From: Ketobacter alkanivorans
Lineage (GTDB): Bacteria > Pseudomonadota > Gammaproteobacteria > Pseudomonadales > Ketobacteraceae
DNA: 64,000 nt
Assembly (NCBI RefSeq): GCF_002863865.1
Contig: NZ_CP022684.1
Span: 1,397,001 to 1,461,000 of the forward strand
Reading direction: 5' to 3'
A program made the position numbers and the translations under genes. Shown here one piece after another: positions 18,677 to 28,253 of the stretch. Under the pieces are notes generated by a model. That model saw only the letters and a list, made by a program, of their open reading frames with translations, searched no databases and was not told the origin of the DNA. Each line of letters starts with the position of its first letter. The first letter of the stretch is position 1.

Positions 18677-19804
18677 CTATTTGAACAGTGTTTTGGCATC
18701 CTCAATGAACCGATATCCACCCAGATTCGGCTGGCCAAACTTTTCCAACAACAACTCGAGATACTTGAAGAACATCAATGGTGTACGAATAGCATCCACT
18801 GCCTGCACCCACATCAATGATATCTGCACCGTCTCCCCACTGGCAAACTGACTGCATATCTCAGAGTTAGTCATGGGAGAACCATCTACCCCCATAGAGC
18901 AGATCATGTCCGGCCCCATCATAAAGGTGGCTGGCTGTCCGTCAATGTCCACCGTCGCCAACAAGCTCTCGTTAACAAAGTAGAGCGTGACACTCATGCC
19001 CGTGTCATCGTTCACCGTAATGGTCCCTACATCAAAACCATCTTCCACCTTGTTCGTCGCTGCCGATACTGTGCCCTTGGACATGATAATAAGATTATCT
19101 GAATAATACCCTTCGATGATCGCCTGCACCGCTGACAGAGGGTCAGCAGCAGTCATGGCTGTTCCAATCTCCTTGGCCAGACTCAAACTGCCCGGTACGA
19201 AAGCGTCCGGACTGTTGATCTGGGCCCCTGTCACTGGCCAAGTTCCTACCGTCCCAGCGTCCTGTAACTGGGTACTGACCACCTGCCGGACTTGTGCCTC
19301 CAGCTGTGTTGCATTGGCAGGATGCAAAGGAAACTGCTCATCCTCCTCACTGACAACCAAGGTTTCATTCACCGGAAACCCCTGTAGAGCATAGGTGCAC
19401 ATACTCATTTGGGGCACCGAACGGCCCGCACCATCACCATCCAGCATGGGAATACTGTATTGTGCACACGCCAACAACGGAATCATTGAGTTCATCGCAC
19501 CAACTTCTATAGGCAGCACGTACTGAAACTGATCTCCAGTCATTGTCTGCAACCCCGTCAAAGCGTAACCCGGTGAGTTTTTGAAATCCAGATTCGGAGC
19601 ATCTGGTGCACCTACTCCGCACACCACCAAAAGCTGATCCGAATCCTGCACCTCGCTACTCTCAACGACTTCAACCTCTGTGGCAAACGACATTATGTTA
19701 TCAATGACCGCATTAGCTGAGGCCACACCGCCACCCCCACCACTGGCAAGAAAACTGGCCCCATTAACAATCACCTGCATGTCTGACTTATTAATTTTAT
19801 ACAT
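18677..19804 (-). CDS. DUF917 family protein
   Basis: 375 residues. Family features are clear by eye: a glycine run (ASGGGGGVAS) near residue 20, PIEVGAMNSM, PMLDGDGAGRSVPQMSM around residue 120, and YFVNESLLATVDIDG with GPDMI late in the protein. DUF917 proteins are soluble; some relatives act on hydantoin-type compounds and are often co-encoded with hydantoinases, which is not so here. GAGG precedes the ATG. It is the first gene of an operon with the TonB receptor, so it may process or sense the imported compound. Confidence 0.75.
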   Translation of the reverse strand: MYKINKSDMQVIVNGASFLASGGGGGVASANAVIDNIMSFATEVEVVESSEVQDSDQLLVVCGVGAPDAPNLDFKNSPGYALTGLQTMTGDQFQYVLPIEVGAMNSMIPLLACAQYSIPMLDGDGAGRSVPQMSMCTYALQGFPVNETLVVSEEDEQFPLHPANATQLEAQVRQVVSTQLQDAGTVGTWPVTGAQINSPDAFVPGSLSLAKEIGTAMTAADPLSAVQAIIEGYYSDNLIIMSKGTVSAATNKVEDGFDVGTITVNDDTGMSVTLYFVNESLLATVDIDGQPATFMMGPDMICSMGVDGSPMTNSEICSQFASGETVQISLMWVQAVDAIRTPLMFFKYLELLLEKFGQPNLGGYRFIEDAKTLFK

Positions 19805-20310
19805 ACAAACCTCATTACCATTAGTGTCGTTGTTTAGATAGGTTCTAAAAGAGGTTGCTCACATCGCTTTCGTGAAGGATCAGGTTGCGCAGCACGCACG
19901 TTGATACGCCTTGATCTGTTAGATATCGGCATAATTGGATCGCTTCCCTGGATTAAAACTGACACGAGAGAGTCCCTTCCCCTCTAAGTGTAGCCAAACA
20001 CAGCCATCCGTCACGGCCCCCAGGCACTTTCGGCATCGAACACCTACTCCTACAGGCAACAGCACGTTACACTAAAGCCACCGAGTTTGATTCTTCATAA
20101 CAGGTACCCACACCTTCTGGTACGCAACATAGGCGTGTCAGGATTCTACGGCTATGCTTAGAGTGAGACCGTGACTCTTGAAACTGACTGATATGCGAAG
20201 GGATTTGCAATGAGGCTGTGCTTCCCCCTACGACTGCGGAAAGCAGCAACACGTACTGGACTGGTGATCAGATGCGACTACGGCCTGACTAACCCCGTTG
20301 AGCCGTGCGT
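19805..20310. other. 506-bp divergent intergenic region
   Basis: This separates the DUF917/TonB operon (minus) from the histidine kinase (plus). It is long for this genome and should hold both promoters. No known riboswitch core is recognised. A minus-strand 27-codon frame at 19953-20036 starts at an ATG with GGAG upstream and could be a leader peptide; nothing else is supported. Confidence 0.5.
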
Positions 20311-22239
20311 ATGACGCATCCGTTTAAAAGAAGCATCCGTAAAAAGCTGGTAACCGTCATGCTGTTGCTGGTGTTGTCCGTGCTGGCTTTGCTCACCTAT
20401 TGGCAGATCAGTACACAGAAAGATCTGCTGCAGAGTGAACTGCAGAAACAGACTGATCTGATGCTGGAAAACCTCAACAACCGGGCCCTGTTCCAGGCGG
20501 ACCAGCTAACTCGGCAGACTGAAGAGGAAATAGCGTCCTTTAACCTGTTTGACCTGAGCAGTTCTTTGCTGGAAGTAACCCGCCTCAACCGGGAATTGGA
20601 CTTTATTATTCTCACAGACGACACGGGGAGGATTGTCATCCATACCGCCGATGCGTCGTTGCAGCAGACCGTATACTCAGACACCCTCTACCAAAATGAG
20701 CTTGTGATCTCGATTACGGATGAGCCCCCCATGTTATCTCAGTGGTCCGGGGCGGCGCTGTCCAGGGCTGTGCAGAACGCCAACTCCATTATCTACAGAT
20801 TACCGGTGGAAGTGGGTAATCGCCAGTGGGGGGAACTGATTATCTCTTACTCCCTGACCAATCTGAAAGCTCAGATCAAAGAATCAGAAGCCGAAAACAC
20901 GGCGATCATTAACGGTCATACCCTACGCTCTCTGCTGACCGCCACCACCATCCTGCTGATTACCTTTGTCATTATTTCCCGCCTGTCTGAGCGCTTGTCT
21001 GCACCCATAGTGAGGCTCACCAGCCTGGCAGAGCGTCTATCCAAGGGGGACTTCTCCGTTGCCAACCAGGTGCAGGTTCAAACCAACGATGAGGTGGGGG
21101 TGCTGTCTGCACAGTTTTCAGAGATGGCCGTCAACCTGGAAAAGGCCTACCACGAGCTGGAAGAATACAACCTACTGCTGGAACGCAAGGTCAATGAGCG
21201 CACCCAGCAGCTGAATCTGCGCAACGAGGAATTGATCCAGGCGATCAATGAACTGGAAGACAGCCAGCAGCAATTAGTGCATTCAGAAAAGATGGCGGCT
21301 TTGGGCCAACTGGTGGCCAGCATAGCCCACGAGGTCAATACGCCACTGGGTGCCATTCAGGCCTCGGCGGGCAACGCCACCAAGTTCTATACGGCGTACG
21401 CCAATGATCTGAACAATCTATTTGAGCTGAACAGCCCCCAGGATCAACAGCTCTTTCTATGGGCGCTTCGCAATGCGCGCCCGATGGAATCCCTGACCAC
21501 CAGGGAAGAACGGGCCGCCAAACGGGCTGCTATTCAGATACTGGACGAAAACGGCATCAAACGGGCCGAGGACATAGCCGAAATGCTGATCGATATGGGT
21601 CTGGCGGGGCAAACTGAGGAGTTGTTGCCGCAATTATCCGCCCCTCATCATTTTGAGGTGATCCAGAGCGCCTATCATTTAACCGGTATTATGCGCAGCA
21701 ATCAGACCATATACAGTGCCACCGCCAGAGCATCCAAAATCGTATTCGCCCTGAAGAGCTTTGCCCGCCAGGACCAGTTTGGCGAGAAGGTTGAGAGCGA
21801 CCTGAACGAAGGCATCAACACGGTGCTGGTGCTGTATAGCGGGCTGCTCAAACAGGGCTGCGAAGTGGTCAAGGAGTTTGAGCGCCTGCCTTTACTCAGT
21901 TGCCACGCCGATGAACTGAATCAGGTCTGGACGAACCTGATCCACAATGCTCTGCAGGCCATGAATTACAAGGGGGTGCTGACCATTAAGACGCGCCTGG
22001 ATGAGTCCGCCTCCCGCCCCCAGATCATGGTACAGGTTACAGATACCGGCCAGGGTATTCCCCCCGAGTTAAAGAACCGTATTTGGGAATCCTTTTTTAC
22101 CACCAAGGAATCAGGAGAAGGCAGCGGCCTCGGTTTGGGCATCTGCAAGCGAATTATCGAGAAGCATAATGGCAGAATATTCTTTGAAAGCAGGCAAGGC
22201 GAAACCACCTTCACTGTTGTATTGCCATTACAAGCCTAA
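20311..22239 (+). CDS. Membrane sensor histidine kinase with DHp insertion
   Basis: 642 residues. TM1 (~13-30), a periplasmic sensor (~31-205), TM2 (~207-224), HAMP (~225-278), a coiled coil (~278-325) and the H-box with phospho-acceptor His340 in ASIAHEVNTPLG. The N-box (TNLIHNALQAM) lies ~200 residues later, against ~110 in typical kinases, owing to an inserted helical segment of about 95 residues. G-boxes DTGQGIPPEL and GEGSGLGLGIC are intact. A GTG six bases upstream is an alternative start. It is followed by two response-regulator genes in the same direction. Confidence 0.88.
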   Translation: MTHPFKRSIRKKLVTVMLLLVLSVLALLTYWQISTQKDLLQSELQKQTDLMLENLNNRALFQADQLTRQTEEEIASFNLFDLSSSLLEVTRLNRELDFIILTDDTGRIVIHTADASLQQTVYSDTLYQNELVISITDEPPMLSQWSGAALSRAVQNANSIIYRLPVEVGNRQWGELIISYSLTNLKAQIKESEAENTAIINGHTLRSLLTATTILLITFVIISRLSERLSAPIVRLTSLAERLSKGDFSVANQVQVQTNDEVGVLSAQFSEMAVNLEKAYHELEEYNLLLERKVNERTQQLNLRNEELIQAINELEDSQQQLVHSEKMAALGQLVASIAHEVNTPLGAIQASAGNATKFYTAYANDLNNLFELNSPQDQQLFLWALRNARPMESLTTREERAAKRAAIQILDENGIKRAEDIAEMLIDMGLAGQTEELLPQLSAPHHFEVIQSAYHLTGIMRSNQTIYSATARASKIVFALKSFARQDQFGEKVESDLNEGINTVLVLYSGLLKQGCEVVKEFERLPLLSCHADELNQVWTNLIHNALQAMNYKGVLTIKTRLDESASRPQIMVQVTDTGQGIPPELKNRIWESFFTTKESGEGSGLGLGICKRIIEKHNGRIFFESRQGETTFTVVLPLQA

Positions 22240-22288
22240 GTCATTTTTGAATAAATGAAGTTAGGCGTTTACCAAAACAGCTTAAAAT

Positions 22289-22308
22289 GTTTGCTATAGT
22301 TAGCAAAC
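22289..22308 (+). terminator. Perfect 8-bp inverted repeat between kinase and receiver genes
   Basis: GTTTGCTA and TAGCAAAC flank a TAGT loop and are followed by GCTTTATTT. It could be a weak intrinsic terminator or attenuator after the kinase, or an operator for the response-regulator genes. Confidence 0.4.
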
Positions 22309-22342
22309 GCTTTATTTACCTAAACCTGCAGGAACTTTGGCG

Positions 22343-22738
22343 TTGAATAAGCCCTACATAATATGTGTTGACGATGATCGCACCATATTGATGAGCCTGA
22401 GAGCCCAACTGCGTCACTGGTATCAGGACAAATATGCCATCGAAATCGCCGAAAGCGCCGAAGAGGGCCTGGAGCTGATTCAAGAATTGGTAAAGGATGG
22501 TGAAACCATCCGCGCCGTAATCTCTGATTGGCTGATGCCGGGCATGAAAGGCGATGAATTTCTAATCAAAGTTCACCAAGAGTTTCCAGAATTGACCAAA
22601 ATCATGCTGACAGGCCATGCCGACCCCGAAGCCATTGAACGGACTCAGCAGCAAGCTCATCTGGATTGCTGCATTAATAAACCATGGACACAGGAAGACT
22701 TTTTTAAAGCGCTACCGCCCAGCGAGGCCGCCGCATGA
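22343..22738 (+). CDS. Stand-alone receiver-domain response regulator
   Basis: 131 residues and a single REC domain. Acidic residues are in ICVDDDRTI, the phospho-acceptor Asp in ISDWLMPGMKG, the conserved Thr in IMLTGHAD and the Lys in NKPW. A TTG start at 22343 is preferred over the TTG at 22337 because AGGA is better spaced from it. There is no output domain, so it probably relays phosphate or acts by protein contact. Its stop overlaps the start of the next gene (ATGA), indicating translational coupling. Confidence 0.85.
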   Translation: MNKPYIICVDDDRTILMSLRAQLRHWYQDKYAIEIAESAEEGLELIQELVKDGETIRAVISDWLMPGMKGDEFLIKVHQEFPELTKIMLTGHADPEAIERTQQQAHLDCCINKPWTQEDFFKALPPSEAAA

Positions 22739-24210
22739 AGAAGCCCGTAATAATCTGTGTAGACGATGAAAAAATAGTACTGACGAGCCTGAAGAGTCAG
22801 CTATCCCACCAATTTTCCTCAAAGTATCAAGTCGAATTAGCCGAAAGCGCTGAAGAAACCCTTGAACTGATTGATGAACTCATCGAAAGCGGCACCGACA
22901 TTCCTCTTATTATTGCCGACTACGTTATGCCCGGCATGTACGGCGATGAACTGCTGGTAAGAATCAAAGAGAAGCTACCGGAAACCCTGAGCATCATGCT
23001 CACAGGCCAAGCCACTGCCGAAGCGGTGGGTGAGGCGGTCAACCGGGCCGGGCTGTTTCGCTATATCGCCAAACCCTGGCATGAGAGCGATTTTCTCCTC
23101 ACGGTAAGCACCGCCCTGGACAGCTATACCCAAAAGCGGGAAATACAACGCCGGGATCGCTTTCGCCATGTATTGGCCAAAGTAATATCGTTGGCCCTGA
23201 AGCCGGAAACCCTCGATCAACAGCTAGAAACGGCTCTCACCTCATTGCTGTCGATGCCTGAGTTGGCCAGTGGTTGTGCTGCCATTTATCTGCTGGATCA
23301 AAACCAAGAGCAACTCGAGCTGCGCACTCAATGGGGACAGGAGTCTGACTTTGCCGCCAGCCAGCCGTTTTCGACCGAGTGCGAACAGCGAGTGGTGCCC
23401 AACGGGAGCAAAAGGCCCTGCCGCTTTTATCTGCCCCTGCTCTACCAAGGCACGCCCATGGGTGCGCTGGAAGTAAAAGCACAGTCCAGTGCCAACTGTT
23501 GCCAGGAACTGCCCGAGCTATTGGCCTCCTACGCAGAAGCCTTGGCCGGTATCATTCAGCTCAAGCAGTATCATCATGCCCTCGAAAAGCACAACGCTGA
23601 ACTGGAACACACTGTTCAAAAGCGCACCAAGGATCTGCAGGATGCCTTCGAACAGCAATCCAAGCTCAACAACATCCTGTTGGAGGCCAATCGCAAACTC
23701 GATTTTTATGCTTCCATGGACGGCCTCACCTCACTCTACAATCGCCGCTTCTTTCTAAAGCTGGCCAATTCCGAGCTGGAACGAGCACGCCGCTACGCTC
23801 ATCCCACCACCTTCCTGATGTTGGATCTGGATTATTTCAAAGAGGTTAACGATGAGTTCGGCCATCTGGCTGGCGATCATGTGTTGGAACAGGTCGCCCG
23901 CATGCTGGTGGCAGAATCAAGAGAGGCTGATTTGATTGGCCGCCTCGGTGGGGAGGAATTTGCCATACTGTCACCGGAAAGCACCTTACAACAGGCGACA
24001 CGGCTGGCAGAAAGGATTCGCACCCGTCTTAACAAAGAGATCATCAACTTCGATGGCCACAGCATCAAGCTCACCGTCAGCATTGGCATCGCCGAAGTAG
24101 GATCGGAGGAGCCCGATATCCAAGGCGCTATGAGCCGGGCAGACAAAGCACTCTATAAGTCGAAAGGGACCGGTCGTAACACGGTTTCAATCGCAGAAGC
24201 TGAAAGCTAA
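22735..24210 (+). CDS. Response regulator REC-GAF-GGDEF diguanylate cyclase
   Basis: 491 residues. A REC domain (~1-125; Asp in IIADYVMPGMYG, Lys in AKPW), a GAF-like domain (~150-270), a coiled-coil linker (~275-320), then GGDEF (~325-485). The active-site motif is GGEEF, and an RxxD inhibitory site (READ) lies five residues before it, so it should make cyclic di-GMP with product feedback. The N-terminal receiver is very like that of the preceding gene, suggesting duplication. The three genes make a kinase-to-c-di-GMP pathway. Confidence 0.9.
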   Translation: MKKPVIICVDDEKIVLTSLKSQLSHQFSSKYQVELAESAEETLELIDELIESGTDIPLIIADYVMPGMYGDELLVRIKEKLPETLSIMLTGQATAEAVGEAVNRAGLFRYIAKPWHESDFLLTVSTALDSYTQKREIQRRDRFRHVLAKVISLALKPETLDQQLETALTSLLSMPELASGCAAIYLLDQNQEQLELRTQWGQESDFAASQPFSTECEQRVVPNGSKRPCRFYLPLLYQGTPMGALEVKAQSSANCCQELPELLASYAEALAGIIQLKQYHHALEKHNAELEHTVQKRTKDLQDAFEQQSKLNNILLEANRKLDFYASMDGLTSLYNRRFFLKLANSELERARRYAHPTTFLMLDLDYFKEVNDEFGHLAGDHVLEQVARMLVAESREADLIGRLGGEEFAILSPESTLQQATRLAERIRTRLNKEIINFDGHSIKLTVSIGIAEVGSEEPDIQGAMSRADKALYKSKGTGRNTVSIAEAES

Positions 24211-24294
24211 ATTACTTTGTTTTTGTCGCAGATAGAGGTAATGTAATTAGGCAACAAGCCTAACAACTACATTATAGCGGCAAGGACAACTCAC

Positions 24295-26022
24295 ATGGAA
24301 CGTATCACTTCTTTTGTGCCCTCAAGGGGCAAAGGGGTCACTCTCAGCGCAATATTTCTCACCTGCCTGCTGGCAGGCTGCAAAGCACCGCAGATCGCTG
24401 AAACCGAGTATGGCAAGGTCAAAGGCGCCATCAATACAGAACAACGCACGATCGAATGGCGAGGCATTCCCTACGCTGAACCGCCTGTAGGTGAACTGCG
24501 TTGGCAGGCACCACAACCGCCACAGCCTTGGGATAAAACCCAGAACGCGACGCAATTCAGCAAAGCCTGCCCTCAGCTGGGTAGCATGTATGGCCCGGCA
24601 GATGATGGCTTCAGCCAGGATCTTTCATTGCAGGACACCTTCGACCTGCCCATCGGCCAGGAGGACTGTCTCTACCTCAACATTCAACGCCCGCTCAACT
24701 TGCGCAAGCAGCTGCCGGTGGTGGTGTATCTTCACGGCGGCAGCCATGTGTACGGGGCCGGGGCCCTATACGATGGCAGCCAACTGACGCAACAGGGTGT
24801 GGTGTTTGTCACTATTAACTATCGGTTGGGGCTGATCGGCTGGCTTAACCATCCTGCACTGAAAACCGGTGAGAACGATCCGTCAGAATCCGCTAATTTT
24901 GGCACCTTGGATATTCTGCAGGCGCTCACCTTCATCAAAAGCAACATTGCAGCATTCGGCGGCAACCCGGACAACATCACGCTGATGGGCCAATCTGCAG
25001 GGGCGTCTCATGTTTTCAGCATGATGACATCTCCGCTGGCACATGACCTGTTCCAGCGCGCCGTGATGCTGAGCCCAGGCCTGCTGAACCAAACACCTGA
25101 CACCGGCCTCGCCTACGCCAACGGACTGCTGGTGGCTTTAGTGATCATGCACAACCTGGCGGAGGATGAGCCAAGTGCCGCCGCGTTCTTGGCTGAACAA
25201 GATGCGCAGTGGATCAAAACCTTCCTCTACAGCATGAGTTCAGACACGCTCATTACCGCCACATCGCTGGTGCCTAGCTTACGTATCGCCCCCGCCATAT
25301 TCCTCGACGGACAGGTGCAACCGGCAGATCCCTATGCTGCCGTGGCCAGCGGACAGTTTAATAACGTTCCGGTGTTGATGGGCATCACCAGTGAAGAAGG
25401 CAAACTGTTCACCCAGAACGGCATGCTGGTAGACAGCAAGCAACTGTGGAACCTGATGCAGAGCTTTAACCCCGATGAACCAGCCAGCTCTGCGCAAACG
25501 CTGGAAGACATTATCGCGCCCGAACTGCTGCCTGCGGACCGCCCGCAACAAGGTACCTGCGGTGCAGAGGATTATGTCAGCGGCGGCTACGACGATTTCG
25601 CCAATCTGTGCGGCGCTCTGGCCCCTACCGCTGTATTCCAGTATCTACAAAACGATGTGTTGCTACCCCTGCTGTCCACCCAGCAGTCGCAGCTTTACGC
25701 CTATGAATGGAGCTGGAACCAGCAGCCGTTCCCCTGGAATGTTATTCATGGCTCAGTTCACGCTGGCGACATCGGTTTTATGCTGGGGCTATTTGACACA
25801 CCCATTTTCAATAATGGCTACAGCATTGCCAACGAACCAGGCCGCCTCGACCTGTCTCAAGCGATGCAGACTGCGTTAGTGAATTTCGCCAAAAACGCAG
25901 ATCCCAACCACGCAGCACTGACGGACACCTGGCTCCCATGGTCACCTTTGCCAGCAAGCCCAAAACGGCTGCTGTTCGATGCTGATGATCAGGAAAAGCA
26001 GGTCATGATGCAGTTCGAATAA
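24295..26022 (+). CDS. Type B carboxylesterase, lipoprotein
   Basis: 575 residues of the carboxylesterase/cholinesterase alpha/beta-hydrolase family. A lipobox at LLAGC (residues ~24-28) predicts membrane anchoring. The oxyanion hole is in VVYLHGGSH, the nucleophile Ser in GQSAGA, the acid Glu in GITSEEGK and the His in VIHGSVHAGD. ATG start; a strong terminator follows. Such enzymes cleave esters of unknown natural substrate; no linked catabolic genes point to one. Confidence 0.88.
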   Translation: MERITSFVPSRGKGVTLSAIFLTCLLAGCKAPQIAETEYGKVKGAINTEQRTIEWRGIPYAEPPVGELRWQAPQPPQPWDKTQNATQFSKACPQLGSMYGPADDGFSQDLSLQDTFDLPIGQEDCLYLNIQRPLNLRKQLPVVVYLHGGSHVYGAGALYDGSQLTQQGVVFVTINYRLGLIGWLNHPALKTGENDPSESANFGTLDILQALTFIKSNIAAFGGNPDNITLMGQSAGASHVFSMMTSPLAHDLFQRAVMLSPGLLNQTPDTGLAYANGLLVALVIMHNLAEDEPSAAAFLAEQDAQWIKTFLYSMSSDTLITATSLVPSLRIAPAIFLDGQVQPADPYAAVASGQFNNVPVLMGITSEEGKLFTQNGMLVDSKQLWNLMQSFNPDEPASSAQTLEDIIAPELLPADRPQQGTCGAEDYVSGGYDDFANLCGALAPTAVFQYLQNDVLLPLLSTQQSQLYAYEWSWNQQPFPWNVIHGSVHAGDIGFMLGLFDTPIFNNGYSIANEPGRLDLSQAMQTALVNFAKNADPNHAALTDTWLPWSPLPASPKRLLFDADDQEKQVMMQFE

Positions 26023-26044
26023 GCTCAACCTGAATTGCAGGCAC

Positions 26045-26072
26045 AAAAAACCCCGACGCATCGGGGTTTTTT
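26045..26072 (+). terminator. Strong intrinsic terminator, bidirectional
   Basis: An A6 run, a 6-bp stem CCCCGA/TCGGGG with a CGCA loop, then T6. It can end both the esterase (plus) and folE2 (minus). Confidence 0.92.
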
Positions 26073-26095
26073 GTTATTCGTTATTACCTGTTTGA

Positions 26096-27052
26096 TCAAG
26101 GCTGAGGCAAGTAACCGCCTTTCAGCCCCTTGGTTACAATCGCTACCGCATTATGGGCGTGCAAACTTTCCAAGTGATTCACGCGTACCCAGAAATCCTG
26201 ATACGAAACCTGATCATTCATCGCTGCCTGAATCTTGCGGGCCGCATCCTCACAGAACATAAGGTTCTGTCCGTTCAACAACGCGAACTCCTGCTCATCC
26301 TCACGCTTGACCGCAGTCTGCACCGGGGTCTTCAAGGCACCTTCCACCACGTCAATCAAGTCTTCCAGTGGGAAATCATCGGTATCATCCGATAAACGCA
26401 CCTTGATCTCAGCAATACTGCGCTGACTGTGTGGCGTTGCCACAATCCCCTGCTCAGTTCCCAACCAACCGTAGACATCATCGGCCGACACTTGCTGGTC
26501 AGCACCAAAATCTTCCCGGAATTGCTTCTGAATCAACTGACGCGCCAAAGCCGCAGAACAGGGGCAAGTCGAAGAATAAGGAATTTCGACCCGCAGCTCG
26601 AAATGAAAGCCTTCCGGATCTTCTGTCGCGATGATCCGCGCGGGGTAAGCTTTCCAGCCACTGAATTCACTCTTCAGCGCAGGTCGGCGGGCGAGAAAAT
26701 CGAAACGGAAATCCACAAACGCCTGATCGCTCAGCCCCTCGTGGGATTCCAGAAACCGCGCCAGCACATCCCGCAGGCTGTGAGCGGTCAGCGTCTGACT
26801 GCATAACTCATCCAGCAACAGATACAGCCGGGACATATGAATGCCCTTGGCCTCTGGATTGATCAGGTTTACGTACGCCTGCGCTTTTGCCACAGCATGA
26901 GCCACTGAACCATTCCGGGTAGGAATGGACAAAGGTACTTCGATTTCGCTCATGCCCACCCAATCCAGCAAACCCGGTGCTTTGGGCTGGGAAACGGTGG
27001 CAATGTCAGGCATTGATTTACTGCCCATTACTGATAAATCCAAAAATTTCAT
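26096..27052 (-). CDS. folE2: GTP cyclohydrolase I type 2 (FolE2)
   Basis: 318 residues from the ATG at 27052. Converts GTP to 7,8-dihydroneopterin triphosphate, the first step of folate and related pterins. The type-2 family cysteine is in [13 protein letters not shown], with Glu-containing [10 protein letters not shown] near the end. FolE2 is metal-promiscuous and in several bacteria is induced by zinc limitation; no clear Zur palindrome is visible upstream. The frame is open 7 codons further upstream with a TTG, but the ATG fits the family N-terminus. Confidence 0.93.
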   Translation of the reverse strand: MKFLDLSVMGSKSMPDIATVSQPKAPGLLDWVGMSEIEVPLSIPTRNGSVAHAVAKAQAYVNLINPEAKGIHMSRLYLLLDELCSQTLTAHSLRDVLARFLESHEGLSDQAFVDFRFDFLARRPALKSEFSGWKAYPARIIATEDPEGFHFELRVEIPYSSTCPCSAALARQLIQKQFREDFGADQQVSADDVYGWLGTEQGIVATPHSQRSIAEIKVRLSDDTDDFPLEDLIDVVEGALKTPVQTAVKREDEQEFALLNGQNLMFCEDAARKIQAAMNDQVSYQDFWVRVNHLESLHAHNAVAIVTKGLKGGYLPQP

Positions 27053-27417
27053 AGTGAAAGAGGGCTCCTCCAAGCATAGCCACTGCCGCGCTTGTTGTAA
27101 CAGTTCGCTGCACTTGGATAATTAACCCATACGGTTAAGCTCATGACAAGCGGCTAAAATGACGCAGGATTTTATAACAAACTGATCATATTCTGAAATT
27201 TACCTTTAATAGACCCTGTAAAACAAAAGGTTATGCTTTATAAATTACTTAAAAATCAATATATTGCATCCAACAGCAAAATCAGGTGATGATAGTCAAA
27301 TCGATACAACCCAATAGACAATTTTGATCAAAAAAATGCGAAAAACGCCATAATAGTTGACCTAGCTTGTCTAGATTAGGACGAAGAACAACAATAATCC
27401 GACCGGAGTAACCCAAA
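27053..27417. other. AT-rich 365-bp divergent intergenic region
   Basis: This lies between folE2 (minus) and a membrane-protein gene (plus). The part from ~27160 to 27360 is clearly more AT-rich than its surroundings, with several A/T tracts, and probably carries both promoters. No operator, small ORF or RNA gene could be supported. Confidence 0.5.
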
Positions 27418-28164
27418 ATGCAGAATGATCCACACAGCAGCCCCTACGATGAGCCCACTGCGGCCGTTAATCTTCCCCAAGGGCCGGTCAAACCGGTGTC
27501 CGTCACTGCAGGCAGCGGCCTGAACTGGGTCAGCGACGCCTGGGCCCTGTTCAAATCCTCCCCCTGGATGCTCATCGCCCTGTGGCTGGTGCTTCTGGTC
27601 GCTGTTACTGCAGCCAATATAATCCCCCTGGTAGGACAACTGCTAACCCCAGTACTGATGGCTGGTTTTATCATGGGGGTTGCCCAATTGGATCGGGGCG
27701 AAAAGCTCAGCATTGAATCGATTTTTGCCGGGTTCAAAAACCACGCGGCTCCACTACTGGTGCTGGGTGGTATTTTTATCGTGACGATCATTCTGCTGAT
27801 ATTGGTGTGCTGGCTGTTCGTAGCCCTTGCCATCAACGCCATGAACAGCGGCTCTGGCGTTGCAGTGGTGCTGGGTGCTTTCCTGCTGATCGCCGTCGGT
27901 GCCTTTGCAATTCTGATGGTGGTATTCGCCATGTGGTGGTCTCCGTCGCTGATCGTGTTCAATCAGCAACGGCCCTGGCAAGCAATGAAAAACGCCATCA
28001 TTGCGATCTTTCGTAACTTTATACCCTGCTTGGTTTATGGCCTGATTCTACTGCTTTTATACCTGGTTGTTGTCGTTACCGCAGGGCTTGGTGTAATAGT
28101 GGTAGGGCCATTAGTGATAGTAAGCGCATACACCAGCTACAAGGACATCTTCCGCCCCGTGTAA
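27418..28164 (+). CDS. BPSS1780-family membrane protein
   Basis: 248 residues. A ~45-residue hydrophilic N-terminus is followed by about five to six transmembrane segments rich in Val/Leu/Ile (for example MLIALWLVLLVAVTAA and LLILVCWLFVALAINA). The pattern of WVSDAWALFKSSPWMLI and a late WSPSLIVFNQQRPWQAMKNA matches the BPSS1780-type family of uncharacterised inner-membrane proteins. Function unknown. ATG start; no operon partner is certain. Confidence 0.7.
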   Translation: MQNDPHSSPYDEPTAAVNLPQGPVKPVSVTAGSGLNWVSDAWALFKSSPWMLIALWLVLLVAVTAANIIPLVGQLLTPVLMAGFIMGVAQLDRGEKLSIESIFAGFKNHAAPLLVLGGIFIVTIILLILVCWLFVALAINAMNSGSGVAVVLGAFLLIAVGAFAILMVVFAMWWSPSLIVFNQQRPWQAMKNAIIAIFRNFIPCLVYGLILLLLYLVVVVTAGLGVIVVGPLVIVSAYTSYKDIFRPV

Positions 28165-28253
28165 CCTTGCATTACATAACCCCTACAAAATTGCCCCGGT
28201 GTTTGTGGTTCCATTGTCTACCTTAAATGTGAACCACTTAACACTTTGAGATT

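Noticed and set aside
27053..27417. Zur box upstream of folE2
   Set aside because: Only half-sites (TTATAAC, GTTATG) with wrong spacing; no proper palindrome.
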